This document shows, in pieces, positions 1 through 6,497 of a stretch of 9,455 nt of DNA. The stretch's first letter is position 1; each line of letters opens with the position of its first letter. The notes beneath the pieces are model-generated. The model was not told the DNA's origin. It did no database searches and saw only the letters and a program-made list of their open reading frames with translations. The stretch is from an uncultured Eubacterium sp. (GTDB lineage Bacteria > Bacillota > Clostridia > Oscillospirales > Acutalibacteraceae): assembly GCA_905233805.1 (NCBI GenBank), contig CAJOER010000135.1, forward strand, positions 1-9,455, read 5' to 3'. A program made the translations under genes and the position numbers.

Positions 1-48
1 GAAGAACTTGTTTCTCAGGCGCTCAGAAAACTTGCCGCTAATTTATAA
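1..48 (+). CDS. ruvA: RuvA C-terminal end (partial)
   Basis: The first 15 codons in frame 1 read EELVSQALRKLAANL and end at TAA 46-48. This resembles the last helix of RuvA domain III, the small mobile domain that contacts RuvB and typically ends with an E-E-L-x-x-x-A-L-x-x-L pattern. RuvA is the tetrameric protein that binds the Holliday junction and loads the RuvB motor. Its position directly before ruvB, 31 bases away, matches the common ruvAB order. Only a short tail is visible, so the call rests on context and a brief motif. Confidence 0.72.
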   Translation, partial: EELVSQALRKLAANL

Positions 49-79
49 TTTGAATAATAATTTTATTTGGTGAAAACAT

Positions 80-1132
80 ATGATTGAAAACGAAATGGAT
101 TTTGAGAGCAGGCTTGCCGCTCCCGAATACACAAGCGAAGATAACGAAATTGAAAATTCGCTGAGACCTAAGCAGCTTGCCGATTACGTCGGGCAGGAAA
201 AGGCAAAGGAAAACCTGAGCGTTTATATTCAGGCGGCAAAACTCAGAAACGAGCCGCTTGACCACGTTCTTCTTTACGGTCCTCCCGGTCTCGGTAAGAC
301 TACTCTTGCTGGTATCGTTGCGAACGAGATGGGCGTTAATATCCGTATTACGTCCGGACCTGCGATTGAAAAGCAGGGCGACCTTGTAGCAATTCTCTCT
401 AATCTTGAAAACGGCGACGTGCTCTTTATCGATGAGATTCACCGCCTTAACAGAACGGTTGAGGAAATTCTCTATCCCGCTATGGAGGACGGCAAGATTG
501 ATATTATTATCGGCAAGGGACCGTCGGCGAGAAGCTATCAGCTCAGCCTTCCTAAGTTTACGCTTATAGGTGCAACCACGAGAGCGGGCCAGATTTCCGC
601 TCCTCTGCGTGACCGTTTCGGCGTAATTTTAAGGCTTGAAATGTATAAAAACGAGGAGCTTGCTCAGATTGTCAAGCGTTCCTCGGGCATTCTCAATATA
701 CCGCTTGACGACGAGGGCGCGCTTCAGATTGCGAGCCGTTCACGCGGTACGCCGAGAATTGCGAACAGACTTCTCAAGCGTTCAAGGGACTTCGCCGAGG
801 TCAAGTACGACGGCGTTATTACAAAAGAGGCGGCAACCGAAGCGCTCGCTTCAATGGAAATCGACGAGCTCGGCCTTGACTCTATTGACAGACGCCTGCT
901 CACGACAATGATTAAAAACTATAACGGCGGCCCCGTAGGACTTGAAACTATCTCAGCCGCTATCGGTGAGGAGAGCGTAACGATTGAGGACGTATACGAG
1001 CCTTATCTTATGCAGATAGGCTTCCTTGCGAGAACTCAGAGAGGAAGGCAGGTTACCCCCGCCGGATATAAGCATTTAGGCATAGAGTTTAACGGCGGTA
1101 ATTCATCCGAGCAGTTAAAACTTGATTTATAA
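80..1132 (+). CDS. ruvB: Holliday junction branch migration DNA helicase RuvB
   Basis: This is the AAA+ motor of the RuvAB complex, which drives branch migration of Holliday junctions during recombination and repair. The 350-residue protein is full length. Visible motifs are Walker A GPPGLGKT (residues 67-74), Walker B with DEIH (118-121), sensor 1 GATTR (164-168) and the arginine-finger segment APLRDRFG (174-181). Next come the RSRGTPRIANRLL sensor 2 region and a C-terminal winged helix with GGPVGLETI and EDVYEPYLMQIGF. ATG 80 is chosen because GGTGA at 69-73 lies six bases upstream; ATG 95 (MDFES) is a possible shorter start without a clear ribosome site. It follows ruvA and is 21 bases from glmM. 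Unlike several neighbours, it has no internal defect. Confidence 0.98.
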   Translation: MIENEMDFESRLAAPEYTSEDNEIENSLRPKQLADYVGQEKAKENLSVYIQAAKLRNEPLDHVLLYGPPGLGKTTLAGIVANEMGVNIRITSGPAIEKQGDLVAILSNLENGDVLFIDEIHRLNRTVEEILYPAMEDGKIDIIIGKGPSARSYQLSLPKFTLIGATTRAGQISAPLRDRFGVILRLEMYKNEELAQIVKRSSGILNIPLDDEGALQIASRSRGTPRIANRLLKRSRDFAEVKYDGVITKEAATEALASMEIDELGLDSIDRRLLTTMIKNYNGGPVGLETISAAIGEESVTIEDVYEPYLMQIGFLARTQRGRQVTPAGYKHLGIEFNGGNSSEQLKLDL

Positions 1133-1140
1133 TTATTCTG

Positions 1141-1146
1141 AAAGGA
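1141..1146 (+). promoter_or_regulatory. Ribosome binding site of glmM
   Basis: AAAGGA lies seven bases before ATG 1154 and fixes the start of glmM. The following MGRLFGTDGVRG is the standard GlmM N-terminus, so start and site agree. Confidence 0.7.
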
Positions 1147-1153
1147 AATTAAT

Positions 1154-1579
1154 ATGGGCAGATTATTCGGAACAGACGGCGTAAGAGGAATTGCAAACGA
1201 AGATTTAACTAACGAGCTTGCTATGAAAATCGGCGCCGCTGCCGCTACTGTATTATTAAGAGAAGCAAAAAGCGCAAAACCCACCGTTCTTATCGGTAAG
1301 GATACAAGAGCCTCGGGCGATATGCTTGAAGCTGCGCTCACAGCCGGACTTTGTTCCGTCGGCTGCAACGTGCTTTCAATAGGAATCGTTCCGACCCCCG
1401 CGGTTGCATATCTTGTCAACAAGTACGAGTGCGAGGCGGGCATAATGATTTCCGCTTCTCATAACCCGTGCGAATATAACGGAATTAAGATATTCCAGAA
1501 AACGGGATATAAACTCGACGACGCTATTGAAGAAGAAATCGAGGCAATTATTCTTACTCTATTCAAAAACCGCGGTTAA
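1154..1579 (+). CDS. glmM: Phosphoglucosamine mutase GlmM, N-terminal part (gene broken near 1555)
   Basis: GlmM converts glucosamine-6-phosphate to glucosamine-1-phosphate, the precursor step to UDP-GlcNAc and peptidoglycan. The fragment starts with the family signature GRLFGTDGVRG. It carries the phosphoserine loop ISASHNP, with the catalytic serine near residue 102, followed by NGIKIF. Homology holds to about EEEIEAII (near 1553). The last residues, TLFKNRG to TAA 1577-1579, are not GlmM-like: they read the downstream part of the gene in the wrong frame. The remainder resumes in the +1 frame in the next entry. Comparison with Bacillus GlmM, recalled from memory, suggests about 15-24 residues are missing, including the linker that enters domain 2. 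In many Firmicutes glmM follows cdaA-cdaR; here it follows ruvB. Confidence 0.93.
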   Translation: MGRLFGTDGVRGIANEDLTNELAMKIGAAAATVLLREAKSAKPTVLIGKDTRASGDMLEAALTAGLCSVGCNVLSIGIVPTPAVAYLVNKYECEAGIMISASHNPCEYNGIKIFQKTGYKLDDAIEEEIEAIILTLFKNRG

Positions 1580-2456
1580 AGATTATATTGAGCATGTTGT
1601 TAATACTACCGATACGCGTTTTGACGGACTTACTGTCGCTATTGACTGCGCTAACGGCTCTGCGTCCGTTTGCGCTAAGGAAATATTTACTGCCCTCGGC
1701 GCAAAGTGTATTATGCTCAGCGATACACCCGACGGCGTAAACATCAATAAAAACTGCGGTTCAACCCATCCCGAAGAGCTTATGCGATTTGTTAAGACGG
1801 CGAGCCTTGACCTCGGTCTTGCTTTTGACGGCGACGCCGACAGAATGCTTGCGGTTGACGAAAACGGCGAGCTTGTTGACGGCGATAAGGTTATCGCTAT
1901 CTGCTCCAAGCGTATGAAGGCCGAGGGCAGACTTAAGAAGAATACCGCCGTTGTTACCGTTATGAGTAATATGGGCTTCTTCAAGTTCTGCGACGAAGAG
2001 GGAATTAAATGCGAAAGAACTGCTGTCGGCGACAGGTATGTTCTTGAAAAGATGCTTAAAGAAGATTTCAATATCGGCGGCGAGCAGTCGGGACACGTTA
2101 TTTTCCTCGACTATGCTACGACCGGTGACGGCGAACTCACGGGCGTTCAGCTTATTGAAACCGTAGTAAAAAGCGGAAAGAAGCTTTCCGAACTCGCCTC
2201 AATTATGACAGTATATCCTCAGGTTCTCATTAACGTTCAGGTTTCACCCGAGGGTAAGAAGAAATATAATAACGACGAATATATTATTGCCGCAACCCAG
2301 AAGGCTGAAATGGAACTTATGGGTGACGGACGTGTTCTCGTCCGTGTAAGCGGAACCGAGCCTCTCGTAAGAGTTATGCTCGAAGGTAAGGATATTGACC
2401 ATATTCAGAAACTCGGCGAAGACATCGCCGCAGTTGTAAAGGAAAGATTATCGTAA
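1527..2456 (+). CDS. glmM: Phosphoglucosamine mutase GlmM, C-terminal part
   Basis: This is the remainder of the mutase in frame +1 relative to the first part. True homology begins near 1560 (YSKTAVKDYIEHV); the TTG at 1527 is only the open limit of the frame and not a believable start. It holds domain 2 with DCANGA-like DCANGS, and the metal-binding loop AFDGDADR that coordinates Mg2+. It also has GDRYVLEKM, the sugar-binding GGEQSGH, TTGDGE, and the phosphate-binding loop RVSGTEPLVRVM in domain 4, so every catalytic element other than the serine loop is here. Both parts plus the inferred missing linker give about 448 residues, the normal GlmM length. The stop TAA 2454-2456 shares its last A with the ATG of the next gene, suggesting coupled translation. 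Confidence 0.92.
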   Translation: MKKKSRQLFLLYSKTAVKDYIEHVVNTTDTRFDGLTVAIDCANGSASVCAKEIFTALGAKCIMLSDTPDGVNINKNCGSTHPEELMRFVKTASLDLGLAFDGDADRMLAVDENGELVDGDKVIAICSKRMKAEGRLKKNTAVVTVMSNMGFFKFCDEEGIKCERTAVGDRYVLEKMLKEDFNIGGEQSGHVIFLDYATTGDGELTGVQLIETVVKSGKKLSELASIMTVYPQVLINVQVSPEGKKKYNNDEYIIAATQKAEMELMGDGRVLVRVSGTEPLVRVMLEGKDIDHIQKLGEDIAAVVKERLS

Positions 2457-3034
2457 TGCGTGTTGCTGACGAATGGAGGGACTACGAGCTTCAAAAACTC
2501 GAGCGCTGGACGAGAGAGATATTAATCCGTCCCAACCCTCAGGTTATCTGGAAAAGTGAAAAGGAACACCGTATGTGGGCGCAGCCTTCCGCAAAGTACT
2601 TCCGTTCAAGAACGGGCGGAGGACAGTGGAAGATGTACCGACGTATGCCCGCTTCGTGGCAGGTCAGATATAAGGATTTAATCTTCAATATCAAGACTAT
2701 GGGCTTTAAACATACAGGTCTTTTTCCCGAGCAGGCAGTTAACTGGGACTTGGTGCGCGAACTTATTAAAAAGAGCGGCAAGGAGCAGGTTAAAGTGCTC
2801 AACCTCTTTGCATATACCGGCGCCGCAACCGTTGCGTGTCTTAAAGAGGGCGCTGCCGTTGTTCACGTTGACGCGTCGAAGGGTATGACCGCCTGGGCTA
2901 AGGAAAATGCCGAGGCGAGCGGAGTATCCGACGGCGACGTGCGCTGGATAGTCGACGACTGTATAAAGTTCGTTCAGCGCGAAATAAGGCGCGAAAACAA
3001 ATACGATATAGAGACAGCCTTTTCGATTTTATGA
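2456..3034 (+). CDS. Class I SAM-dependent methyltransferase (RlmI/YwbD-like), N-terminal part (gene broken near 3010)
   Basis: This belongs to the Methyltrans_SAM group related to RlmI-type 23S rRNA cytosine methyltransferases, but it lacks the N-terminal PUA domain. Seen here are an opening MRVADEWRDYEL, then GFKHTGLFPEQAVNWD before the Rossmann fold. Motif I is NLFAYTGAATVACL, followed by HVDASKGM with the acidic residue that usually binds the SAM ribose, and a VDDCIKFV motif III region. Family similarity ends at NKYDI (near 3010). The last residues, to TGA 3032-3034, read out of frame. The expected next block, with the catalytic DPPSYGRGP motif, is absent. The start overlaps the glmM stop by one base (TAATG). 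The substrate is unproven; an rRNA target is inferred from relatives. Confidence 0.85.
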   Translation: MRVADEWRDYELQKLERWTREILIRPNPQVIWKSEKEHRMWAQPSAKYFRSRTGGGQWKMYRRMPASWQVRYKDLIFNIKTMGFKHTGLFPEQAVNWDLVRELIKKSGKEQVKVLNLFAYTGAATVACLKEGAAVVHVDASKGMTAWAKENAEASGVSDGDVRWIVDDCIKFVQREIRRENKYDIETAFSIL

Positions 3035-3249
3035 AGACTGTTGAAAAGGTCCTTTCCGACGAGCCCGTTGCAGTAATTCTCAATTCATATACTACCGGGC
3101 TTTCCGCTTCGGTTATGAAATACATACTTGACGAAACAGTAACTAAAAAACGCAAGGGAAGTACGTCGGCTGACGAAATAGGGCTTCCCGTTACCGCAAG
3201 CGGCGGAGTTCTGCCCTGCGGCGCTACGGCCGTATGGACGGCTGATTAA
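3031..3249 (+). CDS. Class I SAM-dependent methyltransferase, C-terminal part
   Basis: This is the tail of the same methyltransferase, in a frame shifted by -1 from the first part. The family-like sequence begins near 3013 (DSLFDFMKTVEKVLSDEP), just before ATG 3031, so that ATG is an internal methionine and not a real start. It carries the strand NSYTTGLSASV and the C-terminal ADEIGLPVTASGG and LPCGATAVW blocks typical of PUA-less members of this family. The whole gene (2456-3249) is 794 bases, about 265 codons, against an expected length near 290. That agrees with about 20-25 missing residues at the break. TAA 3247-3249 is two bases from the ATG of ecfA1. Confidence 0.82.
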   Translation: MKTVEKVLSDEPVAVILNSYTTGLSASVMKYILDETVTKKRKGSTSADEIGLPVTASGGVLPCGATAVWTAD

Positions 3250-3251
3250 AT

Positions 3252-4094
3252 ATGAGCATTATTGAATTTCAGGACGTTACCTTTTCATATTTCATTGACG
3301 AGGAAGACGGCAGTACGAGGGAAAAGCCCGTACTGAAAAACTTTGATTTAAAAATTGAAGAAGGCTCTTTCGTTGCAATCCTCGGTCATAACGGCTCGGG
3401 TAAGTCAACAATCGCTAAGCTGACTAACGGAATACTCTTCCCGAATAAGGGCAAGGTTATCTCCTGCGGAATTGAAACGAAAGAGGACGAGAGCATATAC
3501 GACATAAGGCGTAATGTCGGTATGGTTTTTCAGAATCCCGACAATCAGATTGTATCCTCAATAGTTGAGGAGGACGTCGCGTTCGGCGTTGAAAACTTAG
3601 GCCTTTCTCCCGAGGAGTGCAGAAAACGCGTTGATTCTGCGCTTAAAACCGTGGGAATGTATGAGTTTAAGAATAACGCTCCGAATAAGCTTTCCGGCGG
3701 TCAGAAGCAGCGCGTTGCCGTTGCCGGAATTATCGCCATGAAGCCTAAGTGTATTGTTCTTGACGAGCCTACCGCTATGCTCGACCCGAGCGGCAGACGC
3801 GAAGTTATGGATACAATTCTTAAACTTAACCGCGAAGAGGGAATTACGATAGTTCTCATAACTCACAATATGGACGAGGCAGTACAGGCGGACCGTGTTG
3901 TTATTATTGACAAGGGCAGGGTTATGCTCGACGGCGCACCCGCCGACGTATTTTCAAAGGTTGACGAGGTTCGCGCCCTTCAGCTTGACGTACCGCAGTC
4001 AACCATGCTGATTGACAAACTTAAATTAAAAACAGACGAAACAGTTTTAAACGCCGCGCAGTGCGCCGACGTTATATATAAGGAATTACAGTAA
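3252..4094 (+). CDS. ecfA1: ECF transporter energizing ATPase EcfA1
   Basis: This is one of the two ATPase subunits of a group II energy-coupling factor transporter. It powers membrane uptake of vitamins or cofactors through interchangeable S components. The 280-residue protein has all ABC elements: Walker A GHNGSGKST (45-53), Q-loop VFQNPDNQIV (Q94), signature LSGGQ (147-151), Walker B CIVLDEP (167-173), D-loop MLDPSGR and switch His205. The FQNPDNQ motif and the C-terminal LDVPQ segment are characteristic of EcfA1. A short in-frame loss around 4021-4030 is possible, because family members usually have a few more residues between LIDKLK and LKTDE. One base separates it from ecfA2. No S-component gene lies in the window. 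Confidence 0.96.
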   Translation: MSIIEFQDVTFSYFIDEEDGSTREKPVLKNFDLKIEEGSFVAILGHNGSGKSTIAKLTNGILFPNKGKVISCGIETKEDESIYDIRRNVGMVFQNPDNQIVSSIVEEDVAFGVENLGLSPEECRKRVDSALKTVGMYEFKNNAPNKLSGGQKQRVAVAGIIAMKPKCIVLDEPTAMLDPSGRREVMDTILKLNREEGITIVLITHNMDEAVQADRVVIIDKGRVMLDGAPADVFSKVDEVRALQLDVPQSTMLIDKLKLKTDETVLNAAQCADVIYKELQ

Positions 4095-4095
4095 A

Positions 4096-4965
4096 ATGCC
4101 GATACTTGCAGCTCAAAACTTAACATTTTGTTATTCGGTCGGTACTCCGTTTGAGTGCACGGCTGTAAAAGATATTTGTTTTGAAGCTGAAAAAGGCGAG
4201 ATAATCGGAATTATCGGCCATACGGGTTCGGGTAAATCAACTCTTATCCAGCATTTTAACGGGCTTATCGAACCTACGGGCGGAAAAATGTTCGTTCTCG
4301 ATAAGGATATCTGGGAAAAGGAAAGCAGAAAGCAGATAAGAAACGTCCGCTTTGCGGTAGGGCTTTGCTTCCAGTATCCCGAGTATCAGATTTTTGAGGA
4401 AACCGTGTTTGACGAAATTGCTTACGGCCCGAGGCAGATGGGGCTTGACGAAGAGGAAATTAAAAAACGCGTATATGACAGTATGGAATATCTTGAAATT
4501 GACCGCGAAATTGAAACCTCTTCACCCTTTGATATTTCAGGCGGGCAGAAAAGGCGCGTTGCAATCGCCTCGATTATCGCTATGCGACCGCAGGTTCTCA
4601 TTCTTGACGAACCCTGCGCAGGCCTTGACCCTAAGGGAAGGGACCGTATTCTCGGCATGATAAAAGCCTATCAGCAAAACGAAGGGAATACCGTTATTTT
4701 TGTATCTCACTCTATGGAGGATATAGCAAAACTTGCCGACCGTGTACTCGTGCTGAATAAAGGCAGGGTGGCTATGTGCGGAACGGTTAACGAGGTTTAT
4801 TCGCACGGCGAGGAACTTAAAGCCATGGGGCTTAACGTTCCCGAAATTACCGACGTGTTCCTTAAACTTAAAAATATGGGCGTGCCCTGCAAAACCGATA
4901 TTTATACTGTTGACGCAGCTGCTGAGGAATTCAGCCGCCTTAAATCGTTAAAGGAGGTGCAGTAA
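4096..4965 (+). CDS. ecfA2: ECF transporter energizing ATPase EcfA2
   Basis: This is the second ATPase of the ECF module and forms a heterodimer with EcfA1. It is 289 residues, the usual length, and uninterrupted. The N-terminal LTFCYSVGTPFECTAV pattern distinguishes EcfA2 from EcfA1. Walker A is GHTGSGKST (41-49), the Q-loop is CFQYPEYQIFEETV, the signature is ISGGQ (147-151, with Ile where Leu is usual), Walker B is VLILDEP, then AGLDPKGR and His205 in VSHSMED. The start is ATG 4096, with AAGGA at 4080-4084 inside the end of ecfA1. Its stop TAA 4963-4965 overlaps the ecfT start, so translation of ecfA2 and ecfT is probably coupled. Confidence 0.96.
   Translation: MPILAAQNLTFCYSVGTPFECTAVKDICFEAEKGEIIGIIGHTGSGKSTLIQHFNGLIEPTGGKMFVLDKDIWEKESRKQIRNVRFAVGLCFQYPEYQIFEETVFDEIAYGPRQMGLDEEEIKKRVYDSMEYLEIDREIETSSPFDISGGQKRRVAIASIIAMRPQVLILDEPCAGLDPKGRDRILGMIKAYQQNEGNTVIFVSHSMEDIAKLADRVLVLNKGRVAMCGTVNEVYSHGEELKAMGLNVPEITDVFLKLKNMGVPCKTDIYTVDAAAEEFSRLKSLKEVQ
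4951..4959 (+). promoter_or_regulatory. Strong Shine-Dalgarno of ecfT
   Basis: AAGGAGGTG is a near-perfect anti-16S match within the last codons of ecfA2, five bases before ATG 4965. It fixes the ecfT start and is the strongest ribosome site in the window. It may boost EcfT relative to a plain overlap-coupled start. Confidence 0.8.
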
Positions 4966-5780
4966 TGCTCTCCGGCGTAACTATAGGACAGTACTATCCC
5001 GGCAATTCGGTTATACATAAACTCGACGCAAGAATTAAGATTATATTAACGCTCACTCTTATGGTCTGCGTGTTCCTGTGCAAGAGCTTTATTGCCCTGG
5101 GCGTATGTATGTTATTCACGCTGTCCATCCTTTTGATTTCAAAACTCAATATCAAGGTAGTGTTAAAAGGCGTAAAGCCCATAATATTCATTATTCTGAT
5201 AACCTCTTTTCTCAATCTCTTTTACGGCACGGGCGAGCCGCTCGTCAGCTTCTGGGTGTTCAGGATAACAAGGGCGGGAATATATAATGCGGTATTTATG
5301 TCATTCCGCGTTTTAATGCTCGTTATTATCGGATTAATGCTTACATATACAACTACGCCTACGCGCCTTACGGACGCTATTGAGGCGCTGTTAAAACCGC
5401 TTCACAGGATGTTTAAACTCGACGTTCACTCATTTGCCATGACTATGACTATTGCGCTGAGGTTCATCCCGACTCTTGTTGAAGAAGTTGATAAAATTAT
5501 GTCTGCGCAGAAATCGCGCGGAGCAGATATGGAAAGCGGGGGAATAGTAAAACGCGTTAAGGCAATCGTTCCCGTAATAATTCCGCTTTTTGTATCTTCG
5601 TTCAGAAGAGCAAGCGAGCTTGCCTACGCTATGGACTGCCGCTGCTACCGCGGCGGTGAAGGAAGAACCAAGATGAACGCCATGCATATGCAGAAAAGGG
5701 ATTATTATGCCCTTGTCATATGCGCCGTTTATGTGGCGGGAATTATCCTGCTTAAAATCTATTTAAAGGCCGATATATGA
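4965..5780 (+). CDS. ecfT: ECF transporter transmembrane scaffold EcfT
   Basis: EcfT is the membrane scaffold that links the EcfA1-EcfA2 ATPases to substrate-binding S components. The 271-residue protein has hydrophobic segments at about 24-40, 42-60, 72-88, 106-128 and 248-266. A long cytoplasmic coupling region lies between the last two. The two family coupling motifs are recognisable but altered: AQKSRGAD at 181-188 has Ser-Arg-Gly where Ala-Arg-Gly is usual, and AMDCRCYRGGEGRT at 222-235 has Cys in place of the usual Ala before Arg. Both arginines are kept. It starts at TAATG overlapping ecfA2 and ends in ATGA overlapping truA. The order ecfA1-ecfA2-ecfT-truA is the common Firmicute arrangement. 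Confidence 0.96.
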   Translation: MLSGVTIGQYYPGNSVIHKLDARIKIILTLTLMVCVFLCKSFIALGVCMLFTLSILLISKLNIKVVLKGVKPIIFIILITSFLNLFYGTGEPLVSFWVFRITRAGIYNAVFMSFRVLMLVIIGLMLTYTTTPTRLTDAIEALLKPLHRMFKLDVHSFAMTMTIALRFIPTLVEEVDKIMSAQKSRGADMESGGIVKRVKAIVPVIIPLFVSSFRRASELAYAMDCRCYRGGEGRTKMNAMHMQKRDYYALVICAVYVAGIILLKIYLKADI

Positions 5781-5884
5781 AAAGACTTCTTTTTACAATT
5801 AAATATGACGGAACGGCTTATCACGGCTGGCAGGTGCAGGAAAACGCGCTCATGAAAAAGTGTTTTCTTCGCGGCTTGACGTAA
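5777..5884 (+). CDS. truA: tRNA pseudouridine(38-40) synthase TruA, N-terminal part (gene broken near 5849)
   Basis: TruA isomerises uridines 38-40 in the anticodon arm of tRNA. ATG 5777 overlaps the ecfT stop (ATGA). The first 24 residues are the classic TruA opening, with IKYDGTAYHGWQVQENA. After NAL, near 5849, the frame runs into LMKKCFLRGLT and a stop at 5882-5884, which is the downstream gene read in the wrong frame. The expected first helix, which usually begins with a Thr-Val-Gln or similar stretch, is missing; about 10-12 residues appear lost. No plausible separate function exists for this 35-residue piece. Confidence 0.85.
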   Translation: MKRLLFTIKYDGTAYHGWQVQENALMKKCFLRGLT

Positions 5885-6483
5885 AAGGCTGTTCGAGAAC
5901 TGACAGCGGCGTTCACGCCGGGGAGTACTGCGTGTCGCTTGATACCGATATGAATATCGAGCCTGAAAACGCCGTGCTTGCTCTGAATACCTATCTTCCC
6001 GAAGATATTGCTGTTATCGGATGTAAAGAGGTTCCTACGGATTTTCACCCGAGGTACAACTGCAAGTCAAAAAGATATACATATAAAATCTACAACGGGA
6101 AAATCAGAAACCCGTTTTTGAGAAACTACGCTTATCATTACAGATGGAAAATTGACGAGGAGTATCTTAACCGTGAGGCGCAGGCGTTCCTCGGTACTCA
6201 CGACTTTTCGGGTTTTTGCAGTATTAAAAGCGACGTTGAGGATACCGTGCGCACCATAAACGACGTTAAGGTTTACCGTGAAGGCGATACAGTCTTTTTT
6301 GAAGTGGAGGGCGACGGCTTTCTCTACAATATGGTTCGCATTATGGTCGGTACTCTTCTGTTTATAAATGAAGGGAAAATCAAAGAGGGCGAACTCGCCT
6401 CGGTTATCGATTCCAAAGACAGAAAAAGAGCAGGGAAAACAGCCCCGCCTCAGGGACTGTATCTCAGTAAAGTAAACTATTAA
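5860..6483 (+). CDS. truA: tRNA pseudouridine synthase TruA, main part
   Basis: This is the bulk of TruA, in the -1 frame relative to the N-terminal piece. It holds the catalytic motif SRTDSGVHA, whose Asp is the nucleophile, shortly after the break. Further conserved blocks are FHPRYNCKSKRYTYKIYNG, the NPFLRNYAYHY strand, GTHDFSGFCS, FFEVEGDGFLYNMVRIMVGTL and the C-terminal PPQGLYLSKV. GTG 5860 is only where a start can be placed; sequence just upstream (HEK before VFSSR) is also TruA-like, so the true junction is nearer 5849. The whole gene spans 707 bases, about 236 codons, slightly below the usual 245-250. Downstream genes are not rplM-rpsI, the frequent neighbours of truA in Firmicutes. 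Confidence 0.93.
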   Translation: MFSSRLDVKGCSRTDSGVHAGEYCVSLDTDMNIEPENAVLALNTYLPEDIAVIGCKEVPTDFHPRYNCKSKRYTYKIYNGKIRNPFLRNYAYHYRWKIDEEYLNREAQAFLGTHDFSGFCSIKSDVEDTVRTINDVKVYREGDTVFFEVEGDGFLYNMVRIMVGTLLFINEGKIKEGELASVIDSKDRKRAGKTAPPQGLYLSKVNY

Positions 6484-6486
6484 TTT

Positions 6487-6491
6487 GAGGA
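6487..6491 (+). promoter_or_regulatory. Ribosome binding site of the DUF5711-like gene
   Basis: GAGGA lies six bases before ATG 6498, right after the truA stop at 6481-6483. It supports ATG 6498 as the start. Confidence 0.65.
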
Positions 6492-6497
6492 AAATCA

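Noticed and set aside
49..79. Promoter or terminator between ruvA and ruvB
   Set aside because: The 31 bases are A/T-rich but show no hairpin with a T-run and no spaced -35/-10 pair; it is best read as an intra-operon gap.
1527..1560. TTG at 1527 as a true start of a second mutase-like gene
   Set aside because: No Shine-Dalgarno site, and the first dozen codons overlap the GlmM N-terminal part in another frame. The product would lack the phosphoserine domain.
1583..2071. 162-codon open frame on the minus strand opposite glmM
   Set aside because: Ser/Leu-rich translation without domain character, antisense to a clearly conserved mutase region.
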